A stretch of 64,000 nucleotides of DNA from Talaromyces rugulosus (GCF_013368755.1 NC_049565.1:3596001-3660000); one strand, 5' to 3'. Numbered from the stretch's first letter, positions 13,385 through 27,554 are shown. The notes: a model not told the origin generated them from the sequence alone. Made by a program: numbers and translations.

Positions 13385-13497
13385 TTATTAGTCTATTTAT
13401 ATATATCCTACCTACACATAGAGAACGATAGTTCGACATATACCCTGCTATATCTCATGCCAGTCCTTTTACCAGGACGCTCACATCTTCCACCACA
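13385..13497 (-). repeat. LTR-like end fragment (possibly Ty1/copia type)
   Basis: A patch of about 110 bases with normal base composition inside A+T-rich DNA. On the minus strand it starts TGTGGTGGAAGATGTGAGCG, has a short stem (CCTGGTAAAAGGAC) and later a TATATATAAA box, the look of a copia-type LTR start. No partner LTR was found, and the right side abuts the 5'-truncated LINE-B copy 2. The family call is a guess. Confidence 0.3.
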
Positions 13498-14240
13498 TTA
13501 TAAAACTATAAATATAGTCATTTATTTTATATAAATAATATAAAAAAAATAGATTAAAAATTTTTTTATAGATATTTATATTTATTAATATTATAAAAGC
13601 TTTTAATTATATTAATTTTTATAAGTTTAGTAAAGTTATAAAAAATATAGATTTTAATAATAATTTTATAAAATAGATTTTATCCTTTTTTACAGATAAA
13701 AGAATTAATTTAATAATTAATAATTATAAATTTAATAAATAATCTATTAATTTAGATCTTTTCTAAAGTTTATTAATCTTTTTAATTCTATTTTTAATCT
13801 ATATCTAAAGTATATTCTAGATTATAAAATAATAAGTATTAAGCATTAAAGCCTTATTTTATATTAATAATATAGGTTTTATAGCCTAGAAAAGTTTGGT
13901 TTTAGAGATTAGTAAATAGTTGGAGATAATAATAAAGACTATTATATTATTAAATAAAGATTAATAAATAATATTAAGTTTAATTTTAAAAAAACTAAAA
14001 TTATTTTATTTTCTAGACTATTAGTAAAGAGTATAAAGATTAAATCTAAAAAGCTAGAATATAGATAGAGAATATTTTAATAATATTTTTTATAATAGCA
14101 AAATAATATAGATATTATATAAAGTTTAAAGCCTTTTTCTAGATCTAATATAATAAATCTAGAAAGCTTATATAGTTAATAATATTTTATAAAACTAAGT
14201 TATAATAATAAAAATAAAAAAATTATTTAGAAAAACTATA

Positions 14241-16116
14241 ACGTATTTTATAACCCCCGTCGGCCACATAAGCCATCTCGGCCACCCCCTCAATTTTCTC
14301 CCACTTTCCACCCTACACATATTTGAAAATCGCACCAACACAGTAATATGCCTTGGAACGCTGTAAAAAATCTTTTAAATAATGAGGGTAGACTTCAGCT
14401 TGCTGTAAATGTGTTAAAAAAAGGCTAAATCACTAGTGTGCATGAAGTGGCGCGCTTTTTCAATATTTTAAGATCGATGTTTTAAGATAGATATAGCGGT
14501 CGCTTTTAATACTTATATAAGCGCGCCTACAATACTAAATTGTTAGAAACTGAGGAAATATTGCTTCGCGAGTGGATTATTTCTATGGATAAACGTGGCT
14601 GCCCTGTTAGACCTTTGATGGTAGAGCTTATGGCTAATTGCTTGCTTGCTAAATGTGATTCTATTGACTTACCACCTACTGTTGGTAAATGCTGGGTGAG
14701 TAATTATTTAAGACGCCAGTAAGATCTTAAGACTTGTTATATTCGCAAATATAACTATAAGCGTGTTTTATGTGAGGATCTAATAATTATAAGTGGCTTT
14801 TTTGATGATTTTACACGCGTTTTTACTGAGTATGGGATTGTTGAAGATGATATTTAGAATTTTGATGAGACTGGGTTTGCTATGGGGATTATTTCTACTA
14901 TAAAAGTTGTATGCAGCTCTGATTGTAAAGGAAAATCTTGTCTGGTGCAGCCTGGGAATTAGGAATAGGTCACAGCTGTAGAATGTGTAAGTGTGTGTGG
15001 AATCGCGTTATCTTTACTTATTATATTGAAGTTAGTTAATAAGCTGCTTGACTGGTATAATTTACTTTGCTTATTTCTTGATTGGTTAATCACTGAGTCG
15101 CTAAATGGTTGGATGTCTGATGAATTTGGGATCGAATGGCTTCAAAAGATTTTTGATTTTTGTATAAGATTGATTATAACTGGAAGGTACTGTATGCTGG
15201 TTCTTGATGGCTATAGTAGTTATTTTATATCTTTATTCAACCAGTACTGCACCTAGAATGATATTATTCTTATATATATGCTACCACACTCGTCTTATCT
15301 GTTTTAGCTGCTTGATGTGGGTGTTTTTGCAGTTCTTAAGCGATTATATGGATGTGTGGTCGAAAATTGGATATGTTGTGGTGTCAATTATATTGATAAA
15401 GATGATTTTTTGACGATGTATTCGGAAATTTGAGATAAAGCCTATTTTATATAAAATATTAAGAGCAGCTTTATAGCAACTGGTATTTCTCTATTTAACC
15501 TAGAACATGTATTATTGAAGCTTGATATTCAATTGCGAATATCTACCCCCTTTAGTATGGCCTATTCTAGTGTAAATTGGTCTCTAAAAACACTAAAAAA
15601 TATTAAAAATTTGGCCTGCCAGGTGAGGATGATAGATTGATTTATAAGACAATGTTTTACTGATTCAAATTTACTTACCAGGCGCGCGTTAGACTAGTTA
15701 ATAAAAGAATGCTCTTTAGTAATGAATTCTGCTACTATTCTGGTATAAGAAAACTATGATCTATGAGTAGCGAACTATTATCAGAAGCAAAAACGTACAA
15801 CAAGAGGTCGTTTAATTGACTGATCAGGGATTTTGATGGTCTCTGAGGGTTGTGAAATCGCTGTAGTAGTGTTGATAGCCTAGGAAGCTCTATAACTTCC
15901 TAATTTGGAAGTGGCTTCGGGGGCACGCAGGCGCGCACCGTGGACCTGTTTTAATTGTAAACAAATTGGGCATATTCGCATGTACTGTCTGAACAATTTG
16001 ATATAGAAATTATATAGTAATTCTGATTATTTATTCCATTTTTGTTGATATAATAATTTTTTGTGGGGCGGGTGGCCGAGATGGCTTATGTGGCCGATGG
16101 GGGTTATAAAATACGT
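14241..16116 (+). mobile_element. pogo/Fot1-like DNA transposon, copy 1 (1876 bp)
   Basis: Terminal inverted repeats of about 45 bp (ACGTATTTTATAACCCCCGT at the left; the inverted copy ends at 16116) sit between TA dinucleotides (14239-14240 and 16117-16118), the target duplication of Tc1/mariner elements. The inside encodes one decayed transposase on the plus strand. A second copy of nearly the same length lies inverted at 41836-43710. The TIRs stay G+C-rich although LINE-B around them is wrecked. Confidence 0.88.
14348..16001 (+). pseudogene. pogo/Fot1-like transposase, broken (DDE superfamily)
   Basis: The product would cut and move the element. The ATG at 14348 lies 107 bases inside the TIR end, as in copy 2. 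Seen: an N-terminal helix-turn-helix segment (NEGRLQLAVNVLKKG then a stop, ITSVHEVARFF); a CENP-B-type second DNA-binding part with LREWIISMDKRGCPVRP and PPTVGKCWVSNYL (14540-14722); the first DDE block NFDETGFAMG near 14855; VLDGYSSY near 15200, where the family has LDGHxSH; and a C-terminal knuckle CFNCKQIGHIRMYC (C-x2-C-x4-H-x4-C) near 15948-15990. Several stops interrupt it, including one after KKG shared with copy 2. Non-functional. Confidence 0.8.
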
Positions 16117-17489
16117 TAAAACTTATTAATAATTAAATTTAATCTACTAAAATCTTTAGAAACTAGATATAGATCTAGTCTATAGAATATAAAAAGCTTT
16201 AATAATTAATTTTTTCTAAAACTTTAAGTATATAATAAAGCTAAATAATAAATCTATATTACTAGATTTTAAGATAAATATCTTTAAAATTACTATAAAT
16301 TAGTTTTAAATTTTTTAAATAAAATAAATAATACTAATTTCTATTTAGATAATTCTAGACTAGATAATTAATATATAAATACTAGAGTAATCTATAAACT
16401 ATTTATTAATTTTTAAAAATTATATTTAGTTTTTCTAAATATAAAATTTAAAATCTTTAATATAAAACTAATAAAAATAATTAAAACTTAAAAATAGATA
16501 TTAATAAAGAATTTTATAAAATTAATTAAAGTATTTTTAGATATTTAAATTATTATTAATAGATTTTAATATATCTAGTTAAACTTTAAATAAATTTTAA
16601 TATTATAGATATATAATCTAGTTAAAAAATTATAAATTATTAATTTTAAAATTACTATATATTAGATATTAAATTATAAAAAAATCTTAAATAATAAAAA
16701 AAACTAATAAAACTATTAAAAAAATAATACAAAAAATTTTGAATAAAAAATATTTAAATATTTTATTAATATATATTTAATATCTATACTAAAATATATA
16801 GAATAACTAGAATTAATTAGCTTACTATAAAACCTATAAAAATCTAATAAATAAATTAAATCTACTATTTTTTTTAAAAATAAAAATTTAATTTAATAAT
16901 TAATAAATATTTTTAAAGATTTAGTATAGTAATATTATTAATTTAAAATAAACTATATTTTAATTAAAATCTATTTATATTAAATTAAGATCTAAACGTT
17001 TTTTAACTATTTAAAATATTTTAAAAAAATTAAAATAATAGAATATCTTTGAATAAATTATTAATAAAAAAAAACTATATACTAATTTAATCAATATAAA
17101 AATAAAAACTTTATAAAATAAAAAATAATATTCTAAAATATACTTATTTTAAAATTTAAAAATTGTAAAACTATTATTAACATTTATAAAAACTTTAAAA
17201 AAAAAAAAAAATTAATAAATATAAATAGTTTATTATCATAAATAATATCTAAATATTAATAATTATAAAAAAAAAATAATAATTATTGTTTATTAAAATT
17301 TTTAAATTATTTTATATATATAAATAGTTTAGAATAAAAAAAATATTAAATATTATAAAAACTAAAGATATTAATATATAAAAAAAATATTTTTTATAAA
17401 TATATTTAATCTATATAAAATATTATCTATTATAGTTTAGAACTTAATATAGATATTAAATATAATCAAATAATAATAATAATAATATT

Positions 17490-19679
17490 AAAATTAATTT
17501 ATTTCTTTTATAAATTTTTAATATTAAAAAAAAAAAAAAATTTTTTTTTTAAATATAAATAGAATAAAAGTTTCTATTAAACCTTTTAATAATCTAATCT
17601 ATTTTTTTTTTAAATATTCTAAAGATATACTTTTAAGATTTTTTTATTTAGATTTAATAAATTTATATATTTTAAATAGTATTTTTATTATTTTTTTTTA
17701 AAAATTTTTTTTATAATTTTATAAATAGTATAATTATAATATTTATAATAAAGAATTACTAGTAGTAATAAAGGCTTTAAAAAAATAGAAATCTAAATTA
17801 GTTAGATTAAGAGGATAGAAGTCTTTTCATATTTTATTAGATTATTAGGTTTTTAAGTATTTTATAATTACTAAAGCTTTGAATATCCAATGAGCCTGAT
17901 AATATAAGTTCTTAGAAAAATATTATTTTATACTTAGATACTAATTAGGAAAAATGAATATATTAGCGGATATTTTTATCTAAAAAAAAGATAAAAAGAT
18001 GAAAAATCTTAACTATTAAAACTGAATATTATTGCTATGGTATAAAATTAATAATAAAATTATACTTAAGATGGTATATATAGAACTAGTTACTCTAATT
18101 ATAGAGAATGATATTATTACTAAGATATTAGCAGTTAATAAGGAATATATAGCTAAGAAAAATATTAAAATCTTATTTTTAAAGAAAAAAGAAAGCTATA
18201 AAATAATTAAAAAATAATTTTTTTTTAATAAATAACTTTATATTTTTAAAAAGGATAATTTATAAGTATAACTGCTAGATAAAATATATTAATAATCTAT
18301 AATGATATATTTAGAATATATAAAGATATTAAAACTAGTCTAAAAATAATTCTACTAGAAGATATAAAGCAATGATATAAACTAATATATAGATAATTAT
18401 AAGATATATAAAAGAATAAATATATATAGAAATAAGACTTTTAGACTTCTTTAACTACTATCTATCTTAGTATAATCTTAACAGTATTTGTTAATAGACT
18501 TTATAAAGCTATTTTAGAATAAATAGAAATTTGATAATATTTTTATTACTATTAATTACTTAATTAAAAGACTAGTTTCTATATTATACTATAAGAGAAT
18601 AATAGCTAGAAATATAATAAAGTTATAGATTTAGTATATCTTTTTATAAATAGATCTGCTAGATAGTATTATATTAAACTAAAAAGGCTAGTTTATCTCT
18701 AAGTTTTAAGAAGAGGTGTACTAAATTTTCTATATTAAGATAAAGCTATTGATAGTATAGTATATCTAGATAGATAGATAAATAAAGATAATAAATTAGT
18801 ATTTTTAGTAATAGCTATAGCTATATATTAACTTTATAATAAATAATTAGTTAGAGTATTTATTAATTATTAATTTTATAGCTATATCACTGCTATAGAA
18901 ATCTATAAGAATATTTTTATTTAAAATAGAAAAAAATTATACTTTTTAGATATTATTTAATTAGATACTATTAATGCTGTTTAGAAGCTATATATTAAAT
19001 AAAAAGGAAATCTAAGTATAGATATAGTATTTAGAGTGTATATAGAACTATATCTGTAATAATATTATAGAAGTATAAAATAGATAGTAATAGTAAATAA
19101 ATAAATATAGATAGGAAATAGATTTTAGAGTTAGTGACCACATCTATATTAGTAATAAAGAATAGAATATAGAATAATTAAATAGAAAGCTAAGCTATTA
19201 ATCTAAAAAGCTATATAAAATACTATATAAAATAAAATATATTTTTAAATTAGATTTGTTATAGAATGTATAAGTATACTATATCTTTTTTTTTTAGATA
19301 AGCTTTATTATTCTATTTTGACTGAGTTTTTTATTAATTAAGTAGAAGAAGAATGTTTTGAGCTTTAAATTAATAAAAATTTAGAATAGAAAATTAACAA
19401 GATCCTAGACTCTTAAATATGTTAAAAGAAGCTGTGTTATTAAATAAGCTAGCTAGACAGAGATCTAGATCTAATATAGTATTTAATAGGGTACTTTTTG
19501 AATACTCTATTAGTGTTGAAATCATTCTATAATACTAATCTTAAAAAGCTAGATCTACTGTGCTGATTAGATATATAGATGAAAGCTATAGAAGAGAATT
19601 AATTTATTAAAAAGTATATAGATAATAATAGATTAGTAATTAATACTTAAGAGTAAGTATTTCTAAAAGAGAAAGATAA
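17490..19679 (+). pseudogene. Ty3/gypsy family B pol remnant: RNase H and integrase
   Basis: Plus-strand broken frame. RNase H wording is clear at about 17750-17960 (ELLVVIKALKKW-like, then LLDYQVFKYFITTKALNIQW, then GKMNILADIF), which in gypsy elements reads LTDHxxLxYF and NVLADALSR. The rest down to the LTR at 19680 corresponds to integrase, judged by collinearity with the minus-strand copy at 32179-33700. The 5' half (gag, protease, RT) is missing; the left edge coincides with the tail of LINE-B copy 2. Confidence 0.65.
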
Positions 19680-19952
19680 TATAATAACTGAACCTGAGGC
19701 TATCTCTAAAGATAGAAGTAGTCTTATAGCTGGATGAAAGGCTTTAGGCAGAAAGGATATTAACTTTAATCTATAGTGCCAGATCTGGGAATAGCTTTAT
19801 TCCAAGACTATAAGGGGTTAAGTTGGTTATCTAAGCATATAAGATAAAACCTTTCTATAGGTCTTGGTAGTTAGATTCTTTTCCTATGCTTGTTGTTTTA
19901 GAGAATCGCATCCCTAGATAGAAATCAATATCTTTGGAAAAGGCACGTCACA
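19680..19952 (+). repeat. 3' LTR of gypsy B (RIP-damaged)
   Basis: Aligns end to end with the solo LTR at 2627-2900, differing mainly by C/T and G/A changes (start TATAATAACTG against TGTGACGGCTG; end GGCACGTCACA unchanged). It follows gypsy pol remnants, so it is a 3' LTR. It is inserted into LINE-B copy 3, which resumes at 19953. Confidence 0.8.
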
Positions 19953-20633
19953 CTTTTTGGTTTTTTTATAACATGTATTTTTCTTTAATAGATTATTAAT
20001 ATATAGTGAATACTACTCTATAAACTATTCTAAAGGCTTAGCGTTAATCTGGTCTCTGGCTAGTGGGTTCTATATAGAGCTATGGACATTAAAATTACCT
20101 ACTAATAGATATCTACTCACTATAAGTAAGTCCTAATCTGCGTCCTCAATGGCCCAGCATCATCTAAGAAAACTCTTTTACTACTAGTAGCTGGCCTTAA
20201 TCTATATATTATAATAGTTAACTATTCTAATACGCCAGAGGACATATCTATTAATTATTAATATTTCCTATATATCTAAGACCTGTAAATAAAAATGGTC
20301 TACTAAATTAATATAGTTCTTAACCCTAACTACCTCTATAAAGTTTTTATAGATAGCTATAAACATCTATTAATCCTACTTCTCTCCCCCTAGCCAATAC
20401 AGTAGATAGCCTAAGTAAAAAAAGTTATAAATAATATAAAGCTTTTATAAACATATAATATTAATTTACTACTTTATCTCTACTTCTAAAGCCTCTAAGA
20501 CTATAGAGTAGATATAGCTATAATTATATTAAATAATTAATATTAATAAGGACTGTAACTCCAGGCGTTAATATCAGGCATAGAAATAAGTATAGTAAAG
20601 ATGATATCCTTAAGATATCTTCTATAACATTAT
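19953..20633 (-). mobile_element. LINE-B copy 3, left part (endonuclease region)
   Basis: On the minus strand it matches LINE-B copy 4 at about 46560-47230, the region around the start of ORF2 and its endonuclease. The copy continues at 28027 on the far side of gypsy C. Its 3' part (RT, RNase H, tail) is absent: the left edge abuts the gypsy B LTR and nothing to the left continues it, so there was further rearrangement. Confidence 0.75.
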
Positions 20634-21100
20634 TGTCAATCGGTTCAACAACTCGTCACCAAGATGTGAATCGGGGTAGGTATTCTGCTAACAGAAGACA
20701 AGATAAGAACATTATATAAAGTAATCCTAGGATAAATAGAGTACTATTATAATGATAAACTGCAAAGTATATTAAAAAGTAATAATAGTATACTATTTAC
20801 TTAAGAGAATAAAATATAATAAGCTAGATATATAATAGTAGACAAACATCTTTATATAGTCCTTCATACTAAAGCATTACTTTGATATCTAGTAGCACTG
20901 CTTCACTATATAGAATTACTAATTCTATATCTAGAAGTATCACTTCTAGCTTTTTTATCACGTGACAGTATAGTTAAAGAATAACTATATTAAATGTCCT
21001 ATTTGCTATATTATTATATATCTATTAATACACTATATTACTTAGATAATAGTTCTATATAATATAATTTATTAGCTATAAATTATTAATTTTTTTGATA
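20634..21100 (-). repeat. LTR of gypsy C (left; the 3' LTR)
   Basis: 467 bp, aligning without gaps at its ends to 27555-28021. The outer end TGTCA is intact; the inner end reads TGATA where the partner has TGACA. Differences between the two LTRs are transitions in both directions, as expected if each was mutated independently by RIP. Confidence 0.85.
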
Positions 21101-21949
21101 ATCCTTTTCTTTAAGGCTGGCGTCCTAACAGCTCAATAAATAGTTATATACTGCCCACTTTGTTAGATAAATAACTATCTTCTTTTTTTTTTTCTATGTT
21201 TATAGTAATAGTCTAACTATATTTTTAAAAATTTTAGATATTCATAAAAATAAACTAGCTTGTTATCTTATAGAAGAAAGTTTTAAAATGGTTATTTCTT
21301 ACACTTGTTATATTTAATTAAATAAGTCTTATGTTAAATGTGTTAATTCTTTTTATTATAGCAAATGTGCTTGTTTTAACTAAAAATATATTAAATCTCT
21401 TATAATATTTTCTAATAAAAAGTAGAGGAAACTTATTATAGCCTAAAAACAGATTCATATTCAAAAGAAGAAAATATTTATGAAGTTTTAATATCTAGAA
21501 ATATAGAACAAACTGCTTCAGAAATATACTAGTAATTTCATAATAAGAGATATAAAGAAAATAGAAGAGTTAGAGCGTTTAGAAAGAAAAAAAAAGAAAG
21601 AATGGAAATAAGAAATTAAGTAGTAAAAATTAAATAAAATAATTATTATTACTATTTAAGAGTTTCTTATATTATCTAATAGCAGATTTAATTATATCTT
21701 CTCTAACTTCTTTTCTAGTAAAATACTCAAATCTTTTTAGGATAATTTAAATACCTAATTAGTTCCTATAAATTATATTCAGATCTATATCTTTTTTAAC
21801 TAACTAAATAAAAGATTCTTTTATTTATTAATTTTCTTTTTAAAATATTTTTAATTTTATATTTATCTTTAGTTGCTTTATTATTACTATTTTCTAAATT
21901 TTTAGTTAATTCTAATAATAAGATATAAAATATTAAATATACTTTTATT

Positions 21950-24900
21950 TTTACTAATAATTAGAGTTTATAATTATTATTAATAAGTTTTTTTTAAATT
22001 ATAAAAAGTCTATATTTAATAGTATTAAGTTTATTATTTAAATCTTTTACTTAGAATATTAAATTTTTTTATTTAATTATTTATTATAATAAATAAATTT
22101 TCTTTTTTTTTTTAAAGATTAATATATCTTTGCGCTTCTTATTATAATAAATCTTTATTTAGTTTTTAGTCTATTTAATATCTTTTAATATTATTTAATA
22201 AAGTGTCTATAGTTTATTAGTTTATATTATTATAGCTTTAAATAATTTTTTTTATAGTACTTTAGACTATGTTATTTTTAGATATTATCTAAAATTTATA
22301 AAATATAGAACTTATTTTATTATAATATTTTCTATATTATTTAATATAAACTATATTAATAGTAGTAGTTCTACTTAATTATCTTATTCTTAATCTAAAT
22401 AATATTAAAAATATTATTTAACTGTTTAAATTATTCTTTTAGACTAGCTATTAGTCTATTAGTAATTTATAGTTAATAATTTATAATATATTTTATATAT
22501 TTTTATAATTATCTATTAATATTTAGATATAAATAACTTATCTTAGTTTATAATAAATTTATTTAATAATCTAGTTTATATAAAAACTTTTTATAATATA
22601 AATTTTATATATTATTCTACTATTATATTTTTTAATATTGATTCTAAGATAACATATTTTATAAATTAATTAACTATTATTATAGTATTAATATAGGTAA
22701 TTTCTATTACTAGATCTTTAGACTATAGTAATCTTTAGATAAAGTTAATAGTGATATTTTTCTATATTTTTTCTAGTATTTCTAATATTTATATTTTTTT
22801 AAAGAGTTTATAATATACTACTTTATTTCTATTATATTTATCGCAGTTTCTAATATAATTCTTAACCCTTTTTTGGATATAAGGAAAGTAGAATATTTAG
22901 ATAATTATTTTAATTGTTTTTTTAACTCCTTAATGTCTTTTTATTAAAAGATTATAATAGCGCTAAATAACTTTTATAGTTATATTTTACAGTACTCTAA
23001 TCATTCTATTCTATATTGCTAAGCCTTTCTGAATATTTTTTATAACTTATCTAGCTTGTAATTCTTCTTATATTTTTTAATCTTTATTAGTTTCTTAATG
23101 CATTCATTTATAGAATAAATTATTATTAATAACTCTTATTATAGTTATAATAATTATATTATAATTATAGCATAGAACTTCTAATTCTTCTTATAGAATA
23201 TTTATCTTAGAAAATTCTATTCTAATTATATAATCTAGTTATCTGCTTAATATATCTACAGCTATATTTTATTTTCTTAGAATATGTTTAATTTTATAAT
23301 TAAATTTAGCTAGCTTTTTGGCCCATTATATTTATCTTTTAAATAATTTTTTTATTATTATAAAGTATTTCAAATTATAATAATCACTTTTAATAATTAC
23401 TTCATGTTTTGCTCCTTAGAAATAGTATCACTATTGTTGAAATGCTTAAATTATCGCGAATAATTCTTGATTATAGATATTATAGTTAACTTCTATCAAT
23501 ATAAACTTTCTTAAGTAGAATACAATAATCTATATTTCTTCTTTTTTATTAATTTATTCATAGATTACTCTAAAAACATATCTAAATATATTTATTTATA
23601 GAATATTTTATAACTTTAGGTTAAATAGTTATAAGATTAGCACAATTTTAATAAGTTTTTTAATATTTTTAAAAGATTATTATCTTTTTACTATCTAATT
23701 AAATAGTTTATCTTTTTTCAACAATTCTATCATTAGTGTTATAATGTCTAAATATTTCTCAAAATATTATTAAATGTATCTACTAGCTCCAAGAAAAAAT
23801 TATATATCATAAATATTTATTAGAATTAGCTATTTAAAGATAATATCTAATTTTTTTTTCAGTATTTCTAGTCTATTTATTATATATATCATTCTTAGAT
23901 AATTAACTTATATAGTATCAAATTTATACTTCTTAATTTTAAAAATTAATCTTACTTCTATAAGTTTTGTTATAACCAATTATATATAGTTATTATATTT
24001 CTTAAAGTCTTTTAAATAGACTATAACATCATCAAAATATACTATAATAAAAAGATTAAAGTATTCTTATAGAATATAGATTATAAACCTTATAAATTCT
24101 ACTAGTAGTTATTTAAGTCCTATAGACACTACTAGCCATTTATACAGTTTTAAATCTATAAAGAATACTGTTTTCCAAATATTATCATTTTTTATTTATA
24201 GATTATAGTATCCCCATTTAATGTTAAATATTATTATAATTTTTACACTTTATAATAAATCTTTTTTCTATTCTTAATATAATGCTTTTTTTACATTATC
24301 TTCAATAATATTATTTAGTTTTCTATAGTTAATAACCATCTATAGTAATCTATTATATTTTAGTACAAATATTACTTATATAAAAACCTTTACTTTTGAT
24401 TCTCTAATATAATTAGCTGCCAAGAATTTCTTAATAAATTCTTTAATAATTCAGAATTCATTTTATAAGATTTACTATTACTTAACTTATAATACCTATA
24501 CTTCTACTTTAAAAGGTATTTCTACTTTATATTTTTTTTCATATTATAATAATTAATATTCTTTTTTCATAAATAATTCAGTAAAGTCTTGATATTTTTT
24601 TAATAACTTATTAAACACTTCTTTCAGTTCCTTTTTATAGATTTCTTTTGATTTCTTTTATATTTCAATTTGTTGGTCTATTTTATTTATTTTTTTAATA
24701 TATTTTATTTTCAACTATTAGTTTAGTTTAATCTCTATTTACTCTATTTATAGTATCTTTAAATTTATTAATACTATTTTATATTTCTAATCAATAATAA
24801 GATTATATTTCCATAGCTATATCATTCTAAATATAACATTAAAATCCTTTTACTTAAACAGACTTAAATCTAATTAGATACTTTCTTCATATTCTCTTAA

Positions 24901-26060
24901 TTTAATTGTAATATTTTCAGTTCATTATACAAATCCTTTAATTATGATTTATCCTTCAAAATTTTATATAATATACTATAGATTTGTTTTATATATTTAG
25001 ATCCTGTTTTTCTTAATATATACTTCGCTAATATAATTTATCAATACTTCTAAGTTAAAAAGTAATTTAGCTTTATATCTATTAATTATTTCTTTAATAA
25101 TAATCATAGTTTCTTTTATCTTGATAGTTATAATAATAAGATAATATCCCTTCCTATATCTTTTAAAGTATTATTTCTATAATAAAATAATTTTAATCTA
25201 ATCTTTATTAGTATAGATAACTTATCTTTTATAATATAGATATTTTTTCATATAACACTGGTTAGTTTTAATACTATTATAGAAAAAATGCTAAATTTCT
25301 TCTATATAACATTAACATTTATTCCAGCCCTTCAGACAGTCCAAAATAAATTAATAAATAATTATTAATATCATTAGCTTCTATTTATTTTTTTCCTTTT
25401 TTTTAAGATAAGTTAGATATCTTAACTTATAATATTACATCTAGTATATCTTCTTATAATAATATTCTCTATATTATAGATAGTATATACATAAACATCT
25501 TTTAATATATCTAAGTATTAAATAGTATAACTATATTCCTTTAATAAGTAAAATATATTTAAATTTATTTATAAATATAATATTCTTTTCCTATATATAT
25601 TATATTTATAAAATATCTACTCATAGCATTTTTCACATTCAAAGATGTATTATTAATATATCTAAATAAAGTCTTCCTAATATACTGGTTTAGGTAGTTT
25701 ATAACTACATTCTTATTTTAGTTCTTTATAGTTAATTTTAAAGAATTTCTTTATTATTTCAAAGTCTTTACTATCTATTTCTAGTTCCTTTTTACTTATT
25801 TCTAGAATCTTAATTTTTGTTCCTAGAACCATCATGCTAATTTCTAAAACTGAATTCTATTCTTTTTTTATAATTAGTGATTATTTTTAAAATAATCTAA
25901 TTATTTTATTTACTTAGTTAATCACTCTTATAGTATCTCTTCTAAGATTTATTATTCTTGTTAATTATAATTATTATAAAATATTTAATTCTTAATCTAA
26001 GTCCTTATAATCAACTTCTTTATCTTTTCTACTATCTTAAAATATTAAAAAATATTAGCT
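21950..26060 (-). pseudogene. gypsy C pol remnant (protease, RT, RNase H, integrase)
   Basis: The minus-strand RT active site is still readable at about 24050-24010 as VYFDDVIVYLKD, the YxDD box of Ty3/gypsy RT. Around it the frame is broken by stops. RNase H and integrase follow to the left, toward the 3' LTR, in gypsy order; this part is collinear with 54380-57050. Domain limits cannot be fixed by eye. Confidence 0.65.
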
Positions 26061-27480
26061 TTCACCTTTTAATAAAAAATCATCAATATACTATCTAGTA
26101 GTTTTACTATATTAATCTTCTCTATAAAATTCTTTAATTAGTTTTTTCTCTTAATCTTGTCATAGATAGGATTACATTTTTTCTAGTTTAGCATCTTTTT
26201 CCTGGGATAGTTCTCTTTCTAAACTCTGTCTAAGATATTTTTTAGATTACTTAAGGCTATTTTCTTATTTAAAATTCTTAAATATATTATAAAATTCTTT
26301 TTTTAATATTAGTCTTTAAAAGTCCTTAACTTTATTAATCTATTTATTTTCTAACTTCTTCTTTTTACTATCTGAAGAGATTATAATTATTTAGTATATA
26401 GCCATAACTTATTAATAAACTATTATTATTTTCTAAAAGCTAATATTACTATTCTATCTATTTTATCTTAATTAGTACTATTATATAAAATATTCTTTTT
26501 ATCTATACTTGTAACAAGCTTTATTTTCTTTATACTTAGCTATTTCTTTTTTACTAATTATATTATTAAGCTGTATCTTAACATTATTATTTTTATTATA
26601 TTAGATTCCTTACTTTACTAATATATTAATATACTAAAAAAATTCTTTAACTTTCTTTTATTTCTAAAACTTCTATTACTTCTATTTAATCTTAAACAGT
26701 TTATTATTAATCTTAACCACTATTTTAATAAATCTATTAATATTATTAGGTTAATCAAATTTAATAAATTTCATCTAGATTTCTTCCTTAAATATATTCT
26801 TAAAGATTGTAATTTAAATAGTATTATTATAATATAATAATGTTACTATCTATTAGAATTTGGTTATTAACTGCTGAACAGATCTAGTCTATTATAAATA
26901 TTTTAGTTGTCTTTCTATAGTTCGTAGCTTATTAATATTTCTAAACACTTTTTTAAGTTTCTATTTAAATATACTATAGTTTAAAAACAGTTCTCTAGTA
27001 ATAATTCTCTAATTATCTCTATCAGTAGTATATAGTTCACTTAATATAGATTATATCTATTCAGCTGCTATATTAGTAAAACATAATACTATAAAAATTA
27101 TTTTCTTTTTGTTATTAATAATCTAGTTAGCCTTAATATACATTTCTATATTAACTAAAAATATTTTCAACTTAGATCTAATTCTATTAAAAATTATAGA
27201 TTTTAATAGTTTAACTCTATTACCAGCTGTTCTAGCTTCACCAGGTAATATAGCCATAACTTATACTTTAAATTGATTAATATAATTATCTTTTTCAACA
27301 ACCACAGCCTATAGTTATTGAATATACTTATTTATTTAATTAATAACTCTTTTCAATATAGTAAATCTTTACTAAATTTACTCATCAAGTTCATTATCAT
27401 TATCTTAATTAACTAATCTTATTTATTTTATAGATAGGTGCAGAGTTATTAGTCCTACTACTAACATATTACTATTTCTT
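26061..27480 (-). pseudogene. gypsy C gag remnant
   Basis: Minus strand, between the 5' LTR and pol. A knuckle remnant reads ACYKYR, stop, KEYFI near 26530-26490, matching the family pattern CxxCGKxGHF with Cys-to-Tyr, Gly and His changes expected from G-to-A and C-to-T mutation. No continuous frame. Confidence 0.5.
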
Positions 27481-27554
27481 ACTATAATTAGCTTATTAGT
27501 AAAATTTAATTGTTTATCTAGTTCTTAAAACTTTATATTATAAAGGTGTTTTAT

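Larger units (their letters stand above)
13503..17486 (+). mobile_element. LINE-B copy 2, 5'-truncated, heavily RIP-damaged, split by a pogo-like element
   Basis: Matches LINE-B from just before RT motif 3 (compare 13503-14240 with 48440-49260) and, after the inserted DNA transposon, again from 16119 on (compare 49260 onward), ending in a (TAA)n tail at about 17466-17486. This is the most mutated LINE-B copy: even its 3' UTR, spared in other copies, is degraded. The pogo-like element at 14241-16116 splits it cleanly with a TA duplication. Confidence 0.75.

Noticed and set aside
14993..15413. Two overlapping membrane-like small frames (Leu/Ile/Phe-rich).
   Set aside because: They are pieces of the broken pogo-like transposase (NGW..DE.G..WL and LDGY..Y wording) in shifted or mutated form, not membrane proteins.
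18032..18217. A 61-codon open frame rich in Lys and Ile.
   Set aside because: It lies inside the gypsy B integrase remnant; its composition is that of RIP-mutated DNA, so it is a chance frame.
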